From Myripristis murdjan (lineage: Eukaryota > Chordata > Actinopteri > Holocentriformes > Holocentridae): a stretch of DNA of 64,000 nt. Below, one piece after another: positions 11,231 through 23,005 of this stretch (within the stretch, counting starts at the first letter, position 1; the number at the start of each line of letters is the position of its first letter). The translations under genes and the position numbers were made by a program. The stretch covers positions 15,019,985 through 15,083,984 of the forward strand of contig NC_043996.1 of assembly GCF_902150065.1 (NCBI RefSeq), written 5' to 3'. Below the pieces are notes generated by a model. That model was given only the letters and a program-made list of their open reading frames with translations. It was not told where the DNA came from and did no database searches.

Positions 11231-14200
11231 AGCAAACAAACTAAGAAAAAGAAAGTCAACAAGTGCTAGTCAGTCAGTTTGACCTCTGAGTTTAGGGACA
11301 GGATGAGGAGAAGCCACACACCATAAACTAGGCAAAGAATGCCATCAGAGAATTAAAAGCAGGGTGTGGCTTGTTGCACACAACAAAAGTATGTATTCAG
11401 ATGAACATGATGCAAAAAAAAAGTGTTACAAGTGCACAAAATCTGGGTGAAACAATCAAAAAGAACAAAAAAGAGAAGAAAAAGAAAAGCAAACCTTCCA
11501 GTCCTCAATACAGAGGTAAATACTTGCTCTTTTGTTCTCAGTCTTCTGTTTTCCAAAACTAGGTCACTACAGGTCATTACAGGTTTATAGTGCTCGTTTT
11601 GGTGAAATATATTCAGGCATGCATATCTGCTGAGCAAAATCAGTGAAGATATAATTCAATTATACTAATCTCTTTCTCATAAGAGACCCAAAACGAGAAG
11701 ATCACAGATCAGAGGCTATCCATGGGAACCAGAGGCTCGCTGCTTTGACAGGCTCCAGCACCTGTTTTTTTTTTCTCCCTCTTTTCCATCCTCTTGTACA
11801 TGAGCATGTCTGGGGGCTTCACTGGGATTTACAGATGTTCTGTGTTTGGAATGTGGGTGAAAGGTCACGGTGCTGACTAGCATGGGAGTGGCCATTTTGG
11901 GAAATTCAATAAGCGGCTGTTCTGAGGTGTGGATCTGGTGGTGATCAGTTACAAGCAGACACTCTGGGCGATGTTTCGCTGGAAAGATAGGAGACACTTT
12001 CTGGCTTAACTCTACTACATCACTGACAGGATGTAGCACAGTTAAGTAGTACAGGATCCATACAGTTAGAATCCCTATTAATTTAAGCCTCCTGTTTAGT
12101 CTGTCCCTGAGGGAAGTCTTAAATATTTCTACTGTATACTGACAATGTGACAGTTGGCCTGCTTTATTCTTCCTGTGGTGCACGAGCTGTTTTTTTATGC
12201 CAGAAATCCACTCCCTTGGCAAGATAATAACACAAGGGTTTAAAAAAATATTTATGACAATATGTTGTTAAATTCCTGAATCACTATGTAATTATGTTTT
12301 CAAATCACGATGGAGACGAACATGACTCATCCTTTTATTTTATCTCAGTGCACCATAATTACAATCCTGAAACAACACCCATAGATTTCCAGGACAGTAA
12401 GCAGGTTGCATAAAGTATTCTCGTAACTGTATGACTAGACCCAATGACATGTGACAACTGTAGTCGCTGACAACTCAGTACACACATAATTATAATGTCA
12501 ACACAAGAATCAGACAAAAATCTTGCAAATATTTTCTCAACTCCAGTGCATGCCTGTGTACAGTATCTCACAAGCTTCCGCGGCTGGAAATCCAACTTCT
12601 CTTGATTTAATTGAAACAGTGTGTGGACTTTTTTTTTTTGCCCAAATCACAGGAATCCATATGTTCCTTTACAGATGAAATAAATTAGCTGTACATTTGC
12701 GGTGGTGCAGATGTCAGCAGATCTCTCCCAGATGAAGCCGAAAATGAGGGCAGGAGAGGGATGAGGTGCTTCTCTGACACTCCAGTATCAGGCCGCCCTG
12801 GCTCCCACGACTCACTCGCGTCACTGCCAAGCTCTAAAATGTGCCAGAAGAATGCAAGAAGGAGCCTCGCATGCTCCGTCCGTTTCCATGGAATTCAACC
12901 TCGGTTTTGTCTGAGTCAACATCAGTTGGCGCTACAAGAGAAATAGGATTCCCAACAGCTGACTAGTTAGGACATCATGTTCCTGCTACAGATACTGCTT
13001 AATTTGTGAGCAAATTAAAGTATAAGAAGGGTTTCACTCCAAAGCACTGGCACATACAGTATCCAGTATCCGAAAAGCTATCAGGCATTATCTGAAAAAT
13101 ATAAATCATCCTGTCCTGAGAAATGAACTATTTTATAAGCAACTGATTAGAGGTGGTTCCCAAATTAGTTTCTAACCCATGATGTTCTTAACTGTCTGAC
13201 AGGAGACTGGGCGTGTGTATTTGACATAATGCATCTCATATTATTATGAAACTTATGAAAATCCTGCAGCAATTAAGAAACTGAAACTACTTGCATCACC
13301 AACACACTTCTTACACAAACAAAAACAAATCTGTGTGTGGTGACCTCTTGGCTCTTATTTAAAGGGAAACCACTGTAGATTGACTGAGAAAAGCCTATTT
13401 TTAGTGGAAACACAGCAGTCTTTGGCCGTCTTTGTGGAAACCCCTCTTGGCCGAGGCTTTGACTGAAATAATGCATGTTTGTTACATTCCAGACACATAC
13501 GTGAGAGCTCCGTAATCCCACTGCACTGAGTTTCCCCTCTCAGTATTGCTGGCAGTCTCCCAGTTACCTTTCACCTACTTCACCTCCACCGCAGACAGGA
13601 AAGGGTTAACCAGCTCCTTTCTCTCTCTTTTGTGGTCTGGCCCTGGATCATGTATCGCCTGCGACCTCCCCAGCAGAGGGTGTTAAGAAGCTGGGCCTAA
13701 AGACTTGCCATAGGCCTGTGACATGGGCATTTTCTGTGCTGTGAACTTTCCCCTAATTCTCACAGTCCTCCAGCCTCCGTGCAGCAGATCTTTACGGAGG
13801 AGCACCTCAGGCCAAATCACCCGCATGTTCCCCTCCTGACGTGTACCACGGTGCCAGTGACTTCATTCAGCCACAGCTTTCCTCAAAGCCCGCCAGACTG
13901 TTTCTTCGATAGCCTTTTGTCTCTTTTAATTAATGATCTTATCTATCTGGATCAACTGAATGACATAAGTGCTTCACTTTATTAAGTGGAATATAATGTC
14001 ACTGTTTTATATTGTTAATGTTACTAGGGATTATTGTGGCTGCTTGTTGTGGATATTAATTAAGAGTAATTAGTCATTTAAGTAATTCTCTTGTCGTAAT
14101 CAATATTAATAGTTTTTACAGCTATGTCACTTTAAGTTTTAGCATTTTATAATGTATAAAATTTGACTTAGGTTTCTTTTTATTGTACAGATCAATATAG

Positions 14201-15150
14201 TTTTTTGCCTAACCCCTAGGCCATGGGAAAAGGAGAAACTCAGCTTTCTTTTTTTGAATGGCATTGCCTTTATCATAGCTCTCTAGATCAAACTATTCAT
14301 ATGTAAAACTATCTCCGATAGTTCAAGACTTCATTGACCCACCGGGAAAACTATACAATCCAATACATCATTAAAATATGCATAAAAGATATCATGATAA
14401 AATTCATATGTGTACATTTCATATTTAAATCATTTTGGTTCACAGCTGCCTGAAATGATGACCTGAAAGAAGAATCCTAAAGTCTATTATGTATAAAGAG
14501 TTGGGATTTGTGTAGAACATATCTTGCATTGGTCTGCTGATTGCCAGGGATCTTGTTTTGTACGTTTAGGCTTTCTAGAGAGAGAGTTTGATTTAAAGAC
14601 AATATCGTACTTCCAAAAAATACTTACCCTTATTTTTTTAATCAAAGTTGCAAGCAAATTAGTGCTATTCTTTTATCCAATTGTCATATCTTTTGTGTTG
14701 AATTCACTGAGATTCAGACGTGTGTCACTACATCATTGTTTCAAACCATAGGCATGTTCTCTACTTGAAACAGGCTTATGATAGCATTATCATTAGAAGA
14801 ATTCAGGATATCCCATAAATGATAACTGAACTTGCAAACTTATTCAGAACTGTTAAAGTGATAAGAATCACATAAATCACACTTGAAGGAAGACAGAAGG
14901 AAAGAATGAAAGAGTTGAGAATGATTATAGTCACTGAGGAGTGTGTTCATTCATTGACACTTCATTTCATATGAGTAACAAAGGTTTTACATTTATCTTA
15001 CATCTGGAGATAACAGCTGTTAAAATACATCCACTTCCTAGAGATCATTTTCAGCCTCTCTATCTCCAATTGTGCAGTGATGGAAACTGTCCCTCCTGTT
15101 ACATCATGTCCCCTATGCTTCTGAAGTAAAGAGTTAACAGAGGTGGAGGA
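7191..15150. other. Long intergenic region upstream of angptl4
   Basis: Eight kilobases without a supported exon. It includes a CA-rich patch (8590-8692) and an AAAG tract (11184-11231). The longest open frames (minus 11716-12222, 168 codons; minus 9588-9962, 124 codons) have no recognisable domain, and the first has no ATG start. Distal regulatory sequence for angptl4 could lie here, but nothing specific can be shown. Confidence 0.55.
11184..11231. repeat. (AAAG)n microsatellite
   Basis: About 12 GAAA units in a row. Confidence 0.95.
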
Positions 15151-15197
15151 GGGACAGAAACCTGAGAGTGACTCCACTCCTCCCTCTCCTCAGCTGG

Positions 15198-15275
15198 CCA
15201 ATGGCAAGCAGCTTGCCGGTTAGAGTTGAGGGCTGTGAAACTATATAACTGCAGTGCTGTGCCCATTCAGCTAGG
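15198..15275 (+). promoter_or_regulatory. angptl4: angptl4 core promoter (CCAAT and TATA boxes)
   Basis: A CCAAT box at 15198-15202 (GGCCAATGG context) lies 44 bp before a TATATAA box at 15242-15248. Transcription would be expected to start near 15270-15275, giving a 5' UTR of about 115 nt before the ATG at 15388. A GTTAAC half-site (HNF1-like) lies near 15132. Confidence 0.75.
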
Positions 15276-15387
15276 AGCTTCAGCTCTCAAACCAATTCAA
15301 GACAACAGGGCAGATCCCTGCACACTTGTGCAACAACAATACACACCTTTTTAAGCAGGCCCTCAACACTTCATCTAAACAGCAGCA

Positions 15388-18300
15388 ATGAAGGCAACAC
15401 TGGCCAGTGTGACTCTCTGCTTGGTGGTGCTCATGGCCACGGGCTTCCCTTTCGAGAGGAAAGGGGGCTCATCCTCCAGTGGTGCCAGTAAAGAGAAGCG
15501 TGTTCAGTACGCAGCGTGGGACGACGTGAACGTGATCGCCCATGGGCTGCTGCAGCTGGGCCAGGGGCTGAAGGAGCACGTGGACAAAACCAAAGTTCAG
15601 ATGAGGGACATTTCCACCAAACTGAAGGTCTTCAATGGCACAGTGACAGAGCTGGGAAAGGAGACCCAGAGGCTGAGAACAGAGGGGGAGGCCCTGAAAG
15701 TTCGGGTCCAGGGACTGGAGCACAGAGAGGGACAGCTGCTCAACATCACCGCCGAGCTGAGGGAGAAGGTGGAGGAGATGCAGCAGGAGGGGAGCTTGGT
15801 GAGCGAGAGGGTGAGCCAGCTGGAGGAGAAGGTGGACAGCATGCTGCAGGGAGATGGGGTGCTGCCTGACATGAATGCTGGCAATGTGGCCACCAGGAAC
15901 TACAGTGATGCTCGCATCATCCAGGTGAGAATGGAGGAGAGACTCTGTCTGTGATAGTGTTGATAATTTGTTTAGGAAGGCAGAAGCATGTTCATGTTTT
16001 GGTTAGGGACCACAGCAAGACCAACAGAAGAATATTTCTTCTGTTTTGTCCATAGAGGATTTCCACAGTATTCAACACACTCCTACATCACCACAGTATA
16101 ATGCTTTTAGGCTTTTTGCATAAAGTAGTCTATTTGCATTGTGTGGACAACATCACCTACCAATGTGTTCAGTGATTTAAAGTGGTGCTCTGCGAGAACG
16201 AAATGTATTTTACATTGCAGGAGAGAGTACAAGTGAGTCTCCAGGTGGGAGTGAAGGCATCTGGAAGTGTGCCAGTGTGTCTTTACTCCCACACAACAAC
16301 TAGAGGGAAAGCAAGAATCTCTTTTGACAGACAAGGACAGTTGGCTTGTGTGCTGGGTGTATTTCTACTTGCTCAAGCGGACTCAATAGACATGCATAGA
16401 GGGCAAGCAGCGGGTGGGTAGGTGGGGGTTTGCCGGTTAACGAGCGTGCATTGCAATGAGGAAGAGCGTGCTGTAGCTACGTGCAGGGAAACACTAAACG
16501 TCGCCAGACAAAGGGGTCTGTTGTACTAATGTGTGAATCATTTTTGACAGAAATGATATTTCACAACACTGAGAATAGCATACACGGGAGTGTGACACAG
16601 TTGAAGAGGCTTAAGGGATTTTGTTTGCTTTGCAGCTAACCATTTACAAGCAAGTGTTGATGTAAATTTAAAAGCCTTTATAGTGGGATGGAAAATCCCG
16701 CGCTGTTGGTGGGTTATGTAACCAAGCCACAGACGGTTGGAAAGAACAAACGCCTGCTATTGAGGGCTGGAATGTATTCATATACGATTGGGGGCCACAT
16801 GCCCTGTACTGCACTGCAAAGCCAATGTAGAAGTCCCAAAAAGGGGGAAAATATATATGTAATAATAATTTGCCCGTTCTTTGAGTAAACATTAGAGAAT
16901 CTGTATTTTACAGCCACTAATGCGCCCGGGGTTGGCATGGAATAAAGTTAAGATGAAAAATGCTAAAGAAGGGTGCACCTTTGTGTTTTTTCTTTCAGCT
17001 GATGCTGGAGGCTCAGAACAGGCGCATTGACGACCTGATGGAGCGGATCCGACTCCAGCAAGAGAAACTTGACAAGCAGAATGTGCGCATCAGGACCCTG
17101 CAAAGTCAGGTAATTTATTAATTTGCAAACAAACATCACGCTCTTGTGCAAGCTTTTTGATGTTAGTTGCTTTCCAAGGTTTCTGTTATCTTTTATTTTA
17201 ACTCATTTCGTTTGTGACTGGTAATTTTTCCAGATTCAGCAAACAAAAGAGAGGCCAGTCGTCAGGAGCAGCAAGGCCGACCGTGCAGCGCAAACTGGAG
17301 CGGAGCAGCGCGACTCTCCCGCCGGTGAGTAAAGCCAAGATGCGTCCAAAATCCTCCTTGATTACACTGACTTAAGACGCCTAGATAAAATGTGACGCCA
17401 AATGTCGCCTGCCATCTGCCTGGTAAGGCAGCTTAAATCAATAGCAATTAAAATCAAGAAGCTTGCCCATCTTGAAACACATTTCCCAGCTTGGTGTGGC
17501 TCCAGAATGGTTGCGAATAGTTAGCAGTTATTGATAGGGATATTCAGTTTACGCGGCACAAATTCATAATATAGCCTACATGGTAGAGTTATTAAGTTAC
17601 TTTTTAGCCTATTAAATAGAAGTGAGTTAACTTGAGGAATATGCTCTTTGAAAATGCAGAAATCCCTGCTTATCTTAAAATATAATATAAAAAAATAAAC
17701 AAATATCTATTTTAGTTGCAGAGAAGTCTGTGACACACTGAGAAAGTCTCAAAAAAGTAGGACTGGAGAGGTCAGAGATGGAAATCAAGTTTGTCACAGT
17801 CCAAACAAGGCTGCGTTTAGTCAAGGCATTCTGCGGCATACATTAATTGCAACAGGCAGTAAATGATGCCCTCAGCCCACAGCCCTGCCAGGCAGCTGCT
17901 GCACCCAATTGAAGTGAACCATGACTGGCCCAGTAATCATAATGCCTGCTTTCATCCGTGCTGTATTGACCTGAAAGAGACCAACTAGGGAAGAGTTGAG
18001 ACAGAGGTTCCTGGCTCACCACATTTCAGACTCAGTGTAGTGTCTTCAAAGAGGATGAGGGGGTGATGTGAGAGGAGCAGGGGAGGTCTGCGTTAAAAGC
18101 CAGTCAGAGAAATGTGAGTAAATGAAGCTATACTTGTTGAATGAGTAGATCACAGTTTTAGTATGATTTATTTGATCCGATAATTGAGTGGGCAGGTGTG
18201 GATATTGGCAGAAACAATAGATTCTAGTTCTTCCCTGTGTTTCTGATGGCCATAGAGGACAAGTAGGTGAAAGGTGAACCTCGCCAAGGGAACACGTTGA

Positions 18301-21300
18301 GTTCAGTCGGCCAGCACAAATCACAATAAGACTTGTGATGGCAGCGTTCTGACATCAGCAGGATTTGAGGAATGCCGAAAAAGAAACAAGTTTCCCGGGC
18401 AAGCCTCCAACTGGGGGAAAGTTCGCCGGTCTTGGATGGTGTTAAGTCAGGGTCACGTCGAGCCCCAGCACAAAGGGATTACTCACTGATCATTTCTGTG
18501 GTGGGGAGAGAGGAGGGAACCAAGGAAGGTGGAGGGGAGGGGGGGGGGGGGGGGGGGGGGGGAGGCTTTGCACAAATCTAGTATGCAATGTTCCTCGAAT
18601 TACGTTCCTTGAGCCTACTCCAGCAGACTGAAAAAAAAAAAACCTGGAGGAAAAAAACTGAAAAGGTGGTCTAATTTTGTCGGTGAACTTTGTACAGATA
18701 TCCTTTCTGCTGTTTTGAAGATACCAGGCTCCTCCCTGTTGTCAGACCTCCCACTTTTCACGTAAAACAAACTCTTGAACATCCTTTAAGAATGCACAAC
18801 CTTTCCCCTAGATCTGTCAGGGAGTCAGACATCCCTCCTCCTCCTCTTCAATCACCCTCTCCTCCCCCATCCCTCCACACACACACACACACACACACCC
18901 TCACCTCCATCCCCCTCTTTCTCAATGTAATGAATAAGAAGTGTGCCAAAGTTCAGGAGAACCCTTTACCCTGAGGCAGACTACAGCCAAACTATCCACC
19001 AGAGTTCATGCCTCTAGAGGAGGGGTCAGTCAACACAAATGAGGTATTGTGGTTCTGCGGTCAGCTGGCAGGCCTCCACTGGGAAACAACAACCAGGCAT
19101 ACATGCAGCACAGACAAATCAATCAAAACTAAATGATTAAGAATGAGATGTGTTCCCTATTTAATTAAGAGGATGAACAACAATGTTTTTTTGTTAGGTG
19201 TGGGGAAATTAAATAGCTTTGATTAGCAGGGCTTTTGGGGTTTGTGTTGTTGTTGTCTTCCATTTTAAAAAGGATTATCATAAGGGATCTATTAGTCTTG
19301 TGCCTCATCAGGCGCCTGGCAGCTCCTATTGACCCCAGAGGGTACTGCTCTATTTTGCTCCCCTTCTCCAATGTCCCTTACACTAACAGCCTGTGTTCCC
19401 CTCACCACACTCCAAGCACTCCCTGTGCATGCACTGGCCATGCATTCCTACGTCACTGACTGGCTGCTGGGCACGTGAGGGAGGTGTGACAGGTTGGAGA
19501 GGGGGGTCTGGGCCGGAGGGAGTGGGGGTATGAGGAGAAGGTAGCCACGTGTAATCAATAGCCAAGGAAGGCAAGTGGTCGAAAAGAGGAACGTCTGCAT
19601 GGGAACTGGGAGAAAGGTCATGTTTATTACGGAGAAATGAGTTCTCACTCTCTCTCTCTGTCTCTCCTTTGTTCTGGCTAGGCCAGAGACCCTCACATGT
19701 ACACATTTTTATCTCCAGACTTACTGATAATCTCACTGGGAATGACAGTCTTTTATTTGCAAACACTCTGCTTTCACAGTACGGAGAGGCAAAGCCAAAG
19801 CCTGTAGCTGATAGGATCCCATGATGTGAATGACCTATTTATGAGGTGTTGGGGAGAGGAAAACAAAATAATTTATTTAGATTCATGTAGGAATGTAGAG
19901 AGATGCCTTTTGTAATACTTGTCTTAAAAAATGCCTGAAAACAGCAACCATCTATAGCTAAAATTGTGTTTTAATGACAACAGAGGCAGAAAACAATGTC
20001 ATGTCAACATCCTCACACTGGTGTGTAATTTCCTTCCGTTAAAAACAAATGGTTGGCACTTGGCAGTGAGGCCATGGACTTTTACCCTCAATTTTACAAG
20101 CCCACCAGCAGTATAAAGTTCAATGGAGTAAAGATGAAGAGAGAAAAAATCTTTTGTTTTCCTATTGGACAAGACCATAAATGTTAAATGTGTCATTTAT
20201 AATTAGGATGGCCATCTATGTAGGGGAAAGGTGAACATACTGTTTCTGTTGCAGGGCCTTGAGTTGTATTGACTCATTGTGATAAAAGCTGTCTGAAGGA
20301 ACTGTTTGTGTTAACTGCGTTGTATTTTGTCCTTTGTTTCCCTTCCAGAGATGGCATCAGACTGCCACGAGCTGTTCCTGAGAGGAGAGACAACCAGTGG
20401 AGTCTACACCATCCAGCCACTAAACTCTCAGCCCTTTGAAGTCTTCTGTGAAATGACAGCTGGTGAGTGGAGCAAAACGTCTCTACGTCATCAGCGTGGT
20501 GCCCTTTGTGTTTTTATTCAGTGTGGGCTTAAGACTCTAAGTCCAAAATCTCCAAACTGTATATGAAGATCCCCTAGATGGTTCGATTTAAATATACACC
20601 CCTATGTAGCAGGAGTGAAATGGAATTGACGTGGACAAGACTAATTTTTTTTGCTTTCTTTCTCCCCAGATGGCGGTTGGACAGTCATCCAGAGGCGCCA
20701 GGATGGCTCAGTAGACTTTGACCAGCTGTGGCAGGCCTACCAGAAGGGCTTTGGCAGCCTTAGTGGTAAATACATACTCTTTCAGTCTTTTTCAGTCTTT
20801 CTCAAACGCTCCGGTATTGGACTGGACAGGAGTTAGCTAGTCTGGCCAGTGAGGGATTAGTTTGCACAGCATCACTTCCTCCTGCAACCACTTCATCAAA
20901 GACCAGGGACTGGCTTCCAAAAGCATCTTAGCACTGATTAGCTTAGATCCTCATAGGGTAAATCCCTGGTGGCAAAGAGATGTCAGTAGAATAACAGTAG
21001 TCACTTTCTCAGCACTGAGTCGCTTTTTCACCCTTTCCCTCTTCTTCTCTTTCCTTCCTTAGGGGAGTTCTGGCTGGGTTTGGAAAAGATCCATTCGGTG
21101 TCCAAAGATGGTGACTACATCCTCAAGATCCAGTTCTCCGATTGGAGGGATGACTCTGAGTCCATCCACCTCCCCTTCCATCTGGGCGGAGAGGAAACCA
21201 AGTACTCTCTCCACATTCAGGAAACTGGCACCATCAGCAACCTGGAGAGTTCCCTGGCAGCTGACGCCACTGCCGGCCTGCCCTTCTCCACCCGTGACCA

Positions 21301-21646
21301 AGACAACGACCAGAAAAATGATACCAACTGCGCCAAACACCTCTCTGGTAAGTTGTTAACCAGCTTCTGAAGAGGTATTCACTACTGAGCTGATGCCAAA
21401 CCATGAAAGAGCTCAAAGTCAGACCAGTTCATAATAAAAGTTTCTCTCTCTTTCCCCTCAGGTGGCTGGTGGTTCAGTAACTGTGGGCGCTCCAACCTGA
21501 ACGGACGATACTTCCAAAGCCCCCCTCCTAAACAGCGGCACCAGAGGAAACAGGGTGTCTTCTGGAAGACTTGGCGGGGCCGCTACTACCCTCTGAAGAC
21601 CACCGTCATGATGATTGCGCCTGCTGAGATTGAGAGCAAGTCATAA
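15388..21646 (+). CDS. angptl4: Angiopoietin-like 4, secreted lipase inhibitor
   Basis: Seven coding exons: 15388-15924, 16999-17109, 17234-17324, 20349-20462, 20670-20765, 21063-21347, 21462-21646. All junctions are GT-AG and in phase, giving 472 residues. Residues 1-20 are a signal peptide. Residues 44-66 ([20 protein letters not shown]) match the lipase-binding N-terminal segment of ANGPTL3/4, and Asp46 stands where human has Glu40. A heptad-rich coiled coil follows to about 216, then a linker, then a fibrinogen C-terminal domain from about 248 with four cysteines, ending in the ANGPTL4-like [12 protein letters not shown]. In mammals the protein inhibits lipoprotein lipase outside the cell. 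Unlike human, the mature N-terminal domain has no cysteine and the linker no R-x-K/R-R furin site. N-glycosylation sequons are NGT, NIT and NYS. At 472 residues it is longer than human (406). ANGPTL3 was considered, but the C-terminus fits ANGPTL4 better. Confidence 0.96.
18539..18562. repeat. Poly-G run in angptl4 intron 3
   Basis: About 24 consecutive G after a GGAGGGG-rich lead-in. It may form G-quadruplexes in the DNA and in the pre-mRNA. The length may also be a sequencing or assembly artefact. Confidence 0.8.
18876..18898. repeat. (CA)n microsatellite in angptl4 intron 3
   Basis: About 11 CA units in a C-rich context. Confidence 0.9.
19604..19620 (+). promoter_or_regulatory. angptl4: Candidate PPAR/RXR response element (DR1) in intron 3
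   Basis: The site reads AACT-GGGAGA-A-AGGTCA: two half-sites with a 1-bp spacer, preceded by the AACT extension favoured by PPAR. The 3' half is a perfect AGGTCA. A FOX-like TGTTTATTAC follows directly (19621-19630). In mammals the functional PPRE of ANGPTL4 also lies in intron 3. Function here is inferred. Confidence 0.6.
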
Positions 21647-23005
21647 AAGAGAGAAAAGAGACAGACAGAGAGAGCGATAGGAAGAAAAGTAAAGAAAAAG
21701 AGCAAAAAATTTTGGACCTTTTCTCTTCTTGGTGTCGGGGCAATTAGCAGAGGTGTTTGATTTCCCTCCCCTCTCTGTGTGGTTGTGTCCCAGCAAGAAA
21801 GACTTCACAACAGAGCCAAGGCCCTGGAAAAAAAGAGGTGAAAACAATTTGTACCTAAATGGGTTCCATGTTTCCACTGCTCAGCCAAGCAGGCTTTTCT
21901 CTTTAGCTATAGCCAAAAGATGGAAAAAGAGACCAAGGCAACAAAACAGCCAGGGGCATTTAGTAGACTTGATGTAACAGGAGCAGTGGAAAATTATTTA
22001 TCTCTTGCACCAAGGCAGTAAATGGCACAACACCGCTCTGTTGATTCCCTCTGTTGGCCCGAGGTCTGTAAAAGTAAAGCTCAAGTCAGAGTATCACAGA
22101 GCGAGTCGCGGCCTGCACACGGTGTTGCAAGCCACAAAGCATTTCTGACAAGTTGAGACTCATCGCCAGATGTGTAGTGTCTTACTGTGTATGTGAGATG
22201 TTGTTGAGATTGAATGGGACTTTTCTACCAAGTAAACAGCACTGTCAGCTTAAAAAAAAAAAAAAAACAGCGTAAAAACTGCCATTTTTTTGTGACCAGG
22301 ATGCATTTACGAGTGACAGGCAGGTCAATTTAAATGAGCCTCTCAACCCCAATGGTGCGGACCAAATCGTGACTTAATCTAAACAAAGAGTCATTTTCCA
22401 CATGATCATAATGGCATTACTGTGGTATCCAAAAGCATTGTGTAAAATATAAATCGCTGTAAACCTAACTCGGTTTACAGTGCCACTTAAGAAACTGTGT
22501 TTTGTGTGATGCTGGAAAGTGGGTCCTTGTCGGCATTATCATTTCTCTGTGAGGCACTGAAAACCATTCCAGCCTTTGTACAAAGTATTTCTTTGCCCGC
22601 AATTTAGATTCAAAGTAAGCATATACTTCACTGATTTTTGTTTTCCAGTGGAGATTTTTTAAAATTTTAAGTCACATTGACTACCTTTAAAACACAAGAA
22701 ATTTTTTTTTGTACATAAGTGTATGAAGGATTGTCCTCTTGTCTTTCCAGAACTTTTACTGTAACTGGTCTGTTGTGATATCAGTGTTTTTGTGAGTTTG
22801 TTGTTGTAGATGTTCACTGTCTTTATTTAAATGCTGTAAAGAATCAACCTATATATATATAAATATAAATATATTTCTGGTGCTGCTTGTTTGTAATTTA
22901 TATTGTCTATTTCATGTTTTCCAGACCTAAAACTGTTTTTTAAAGAGAATATGACATATATTTGGCCATGATGAGCCAATAAACTTGATTTAAACTAACA
23001 ATGCC
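21647..23005 (+). other. angptl4: angptl4 3' UTR
   Basis: Non-coding sequence after the TAA stop at 21644-21646. A canonical AATAAA at 22978-22983 is the likely poly(A) signal, giving about 1.35 kb of UTR. It includes an AT-rich stretch (22850-22875). Confidence 0.75.

Noticed and set aside
15469-15893. Other-frame ORFs over angptl4 exon 1 (117, 98 and 84 codons)
   Set aside because: They are shadows of the real coding exon, which fits the ANGPTL4 family and splices in phase.
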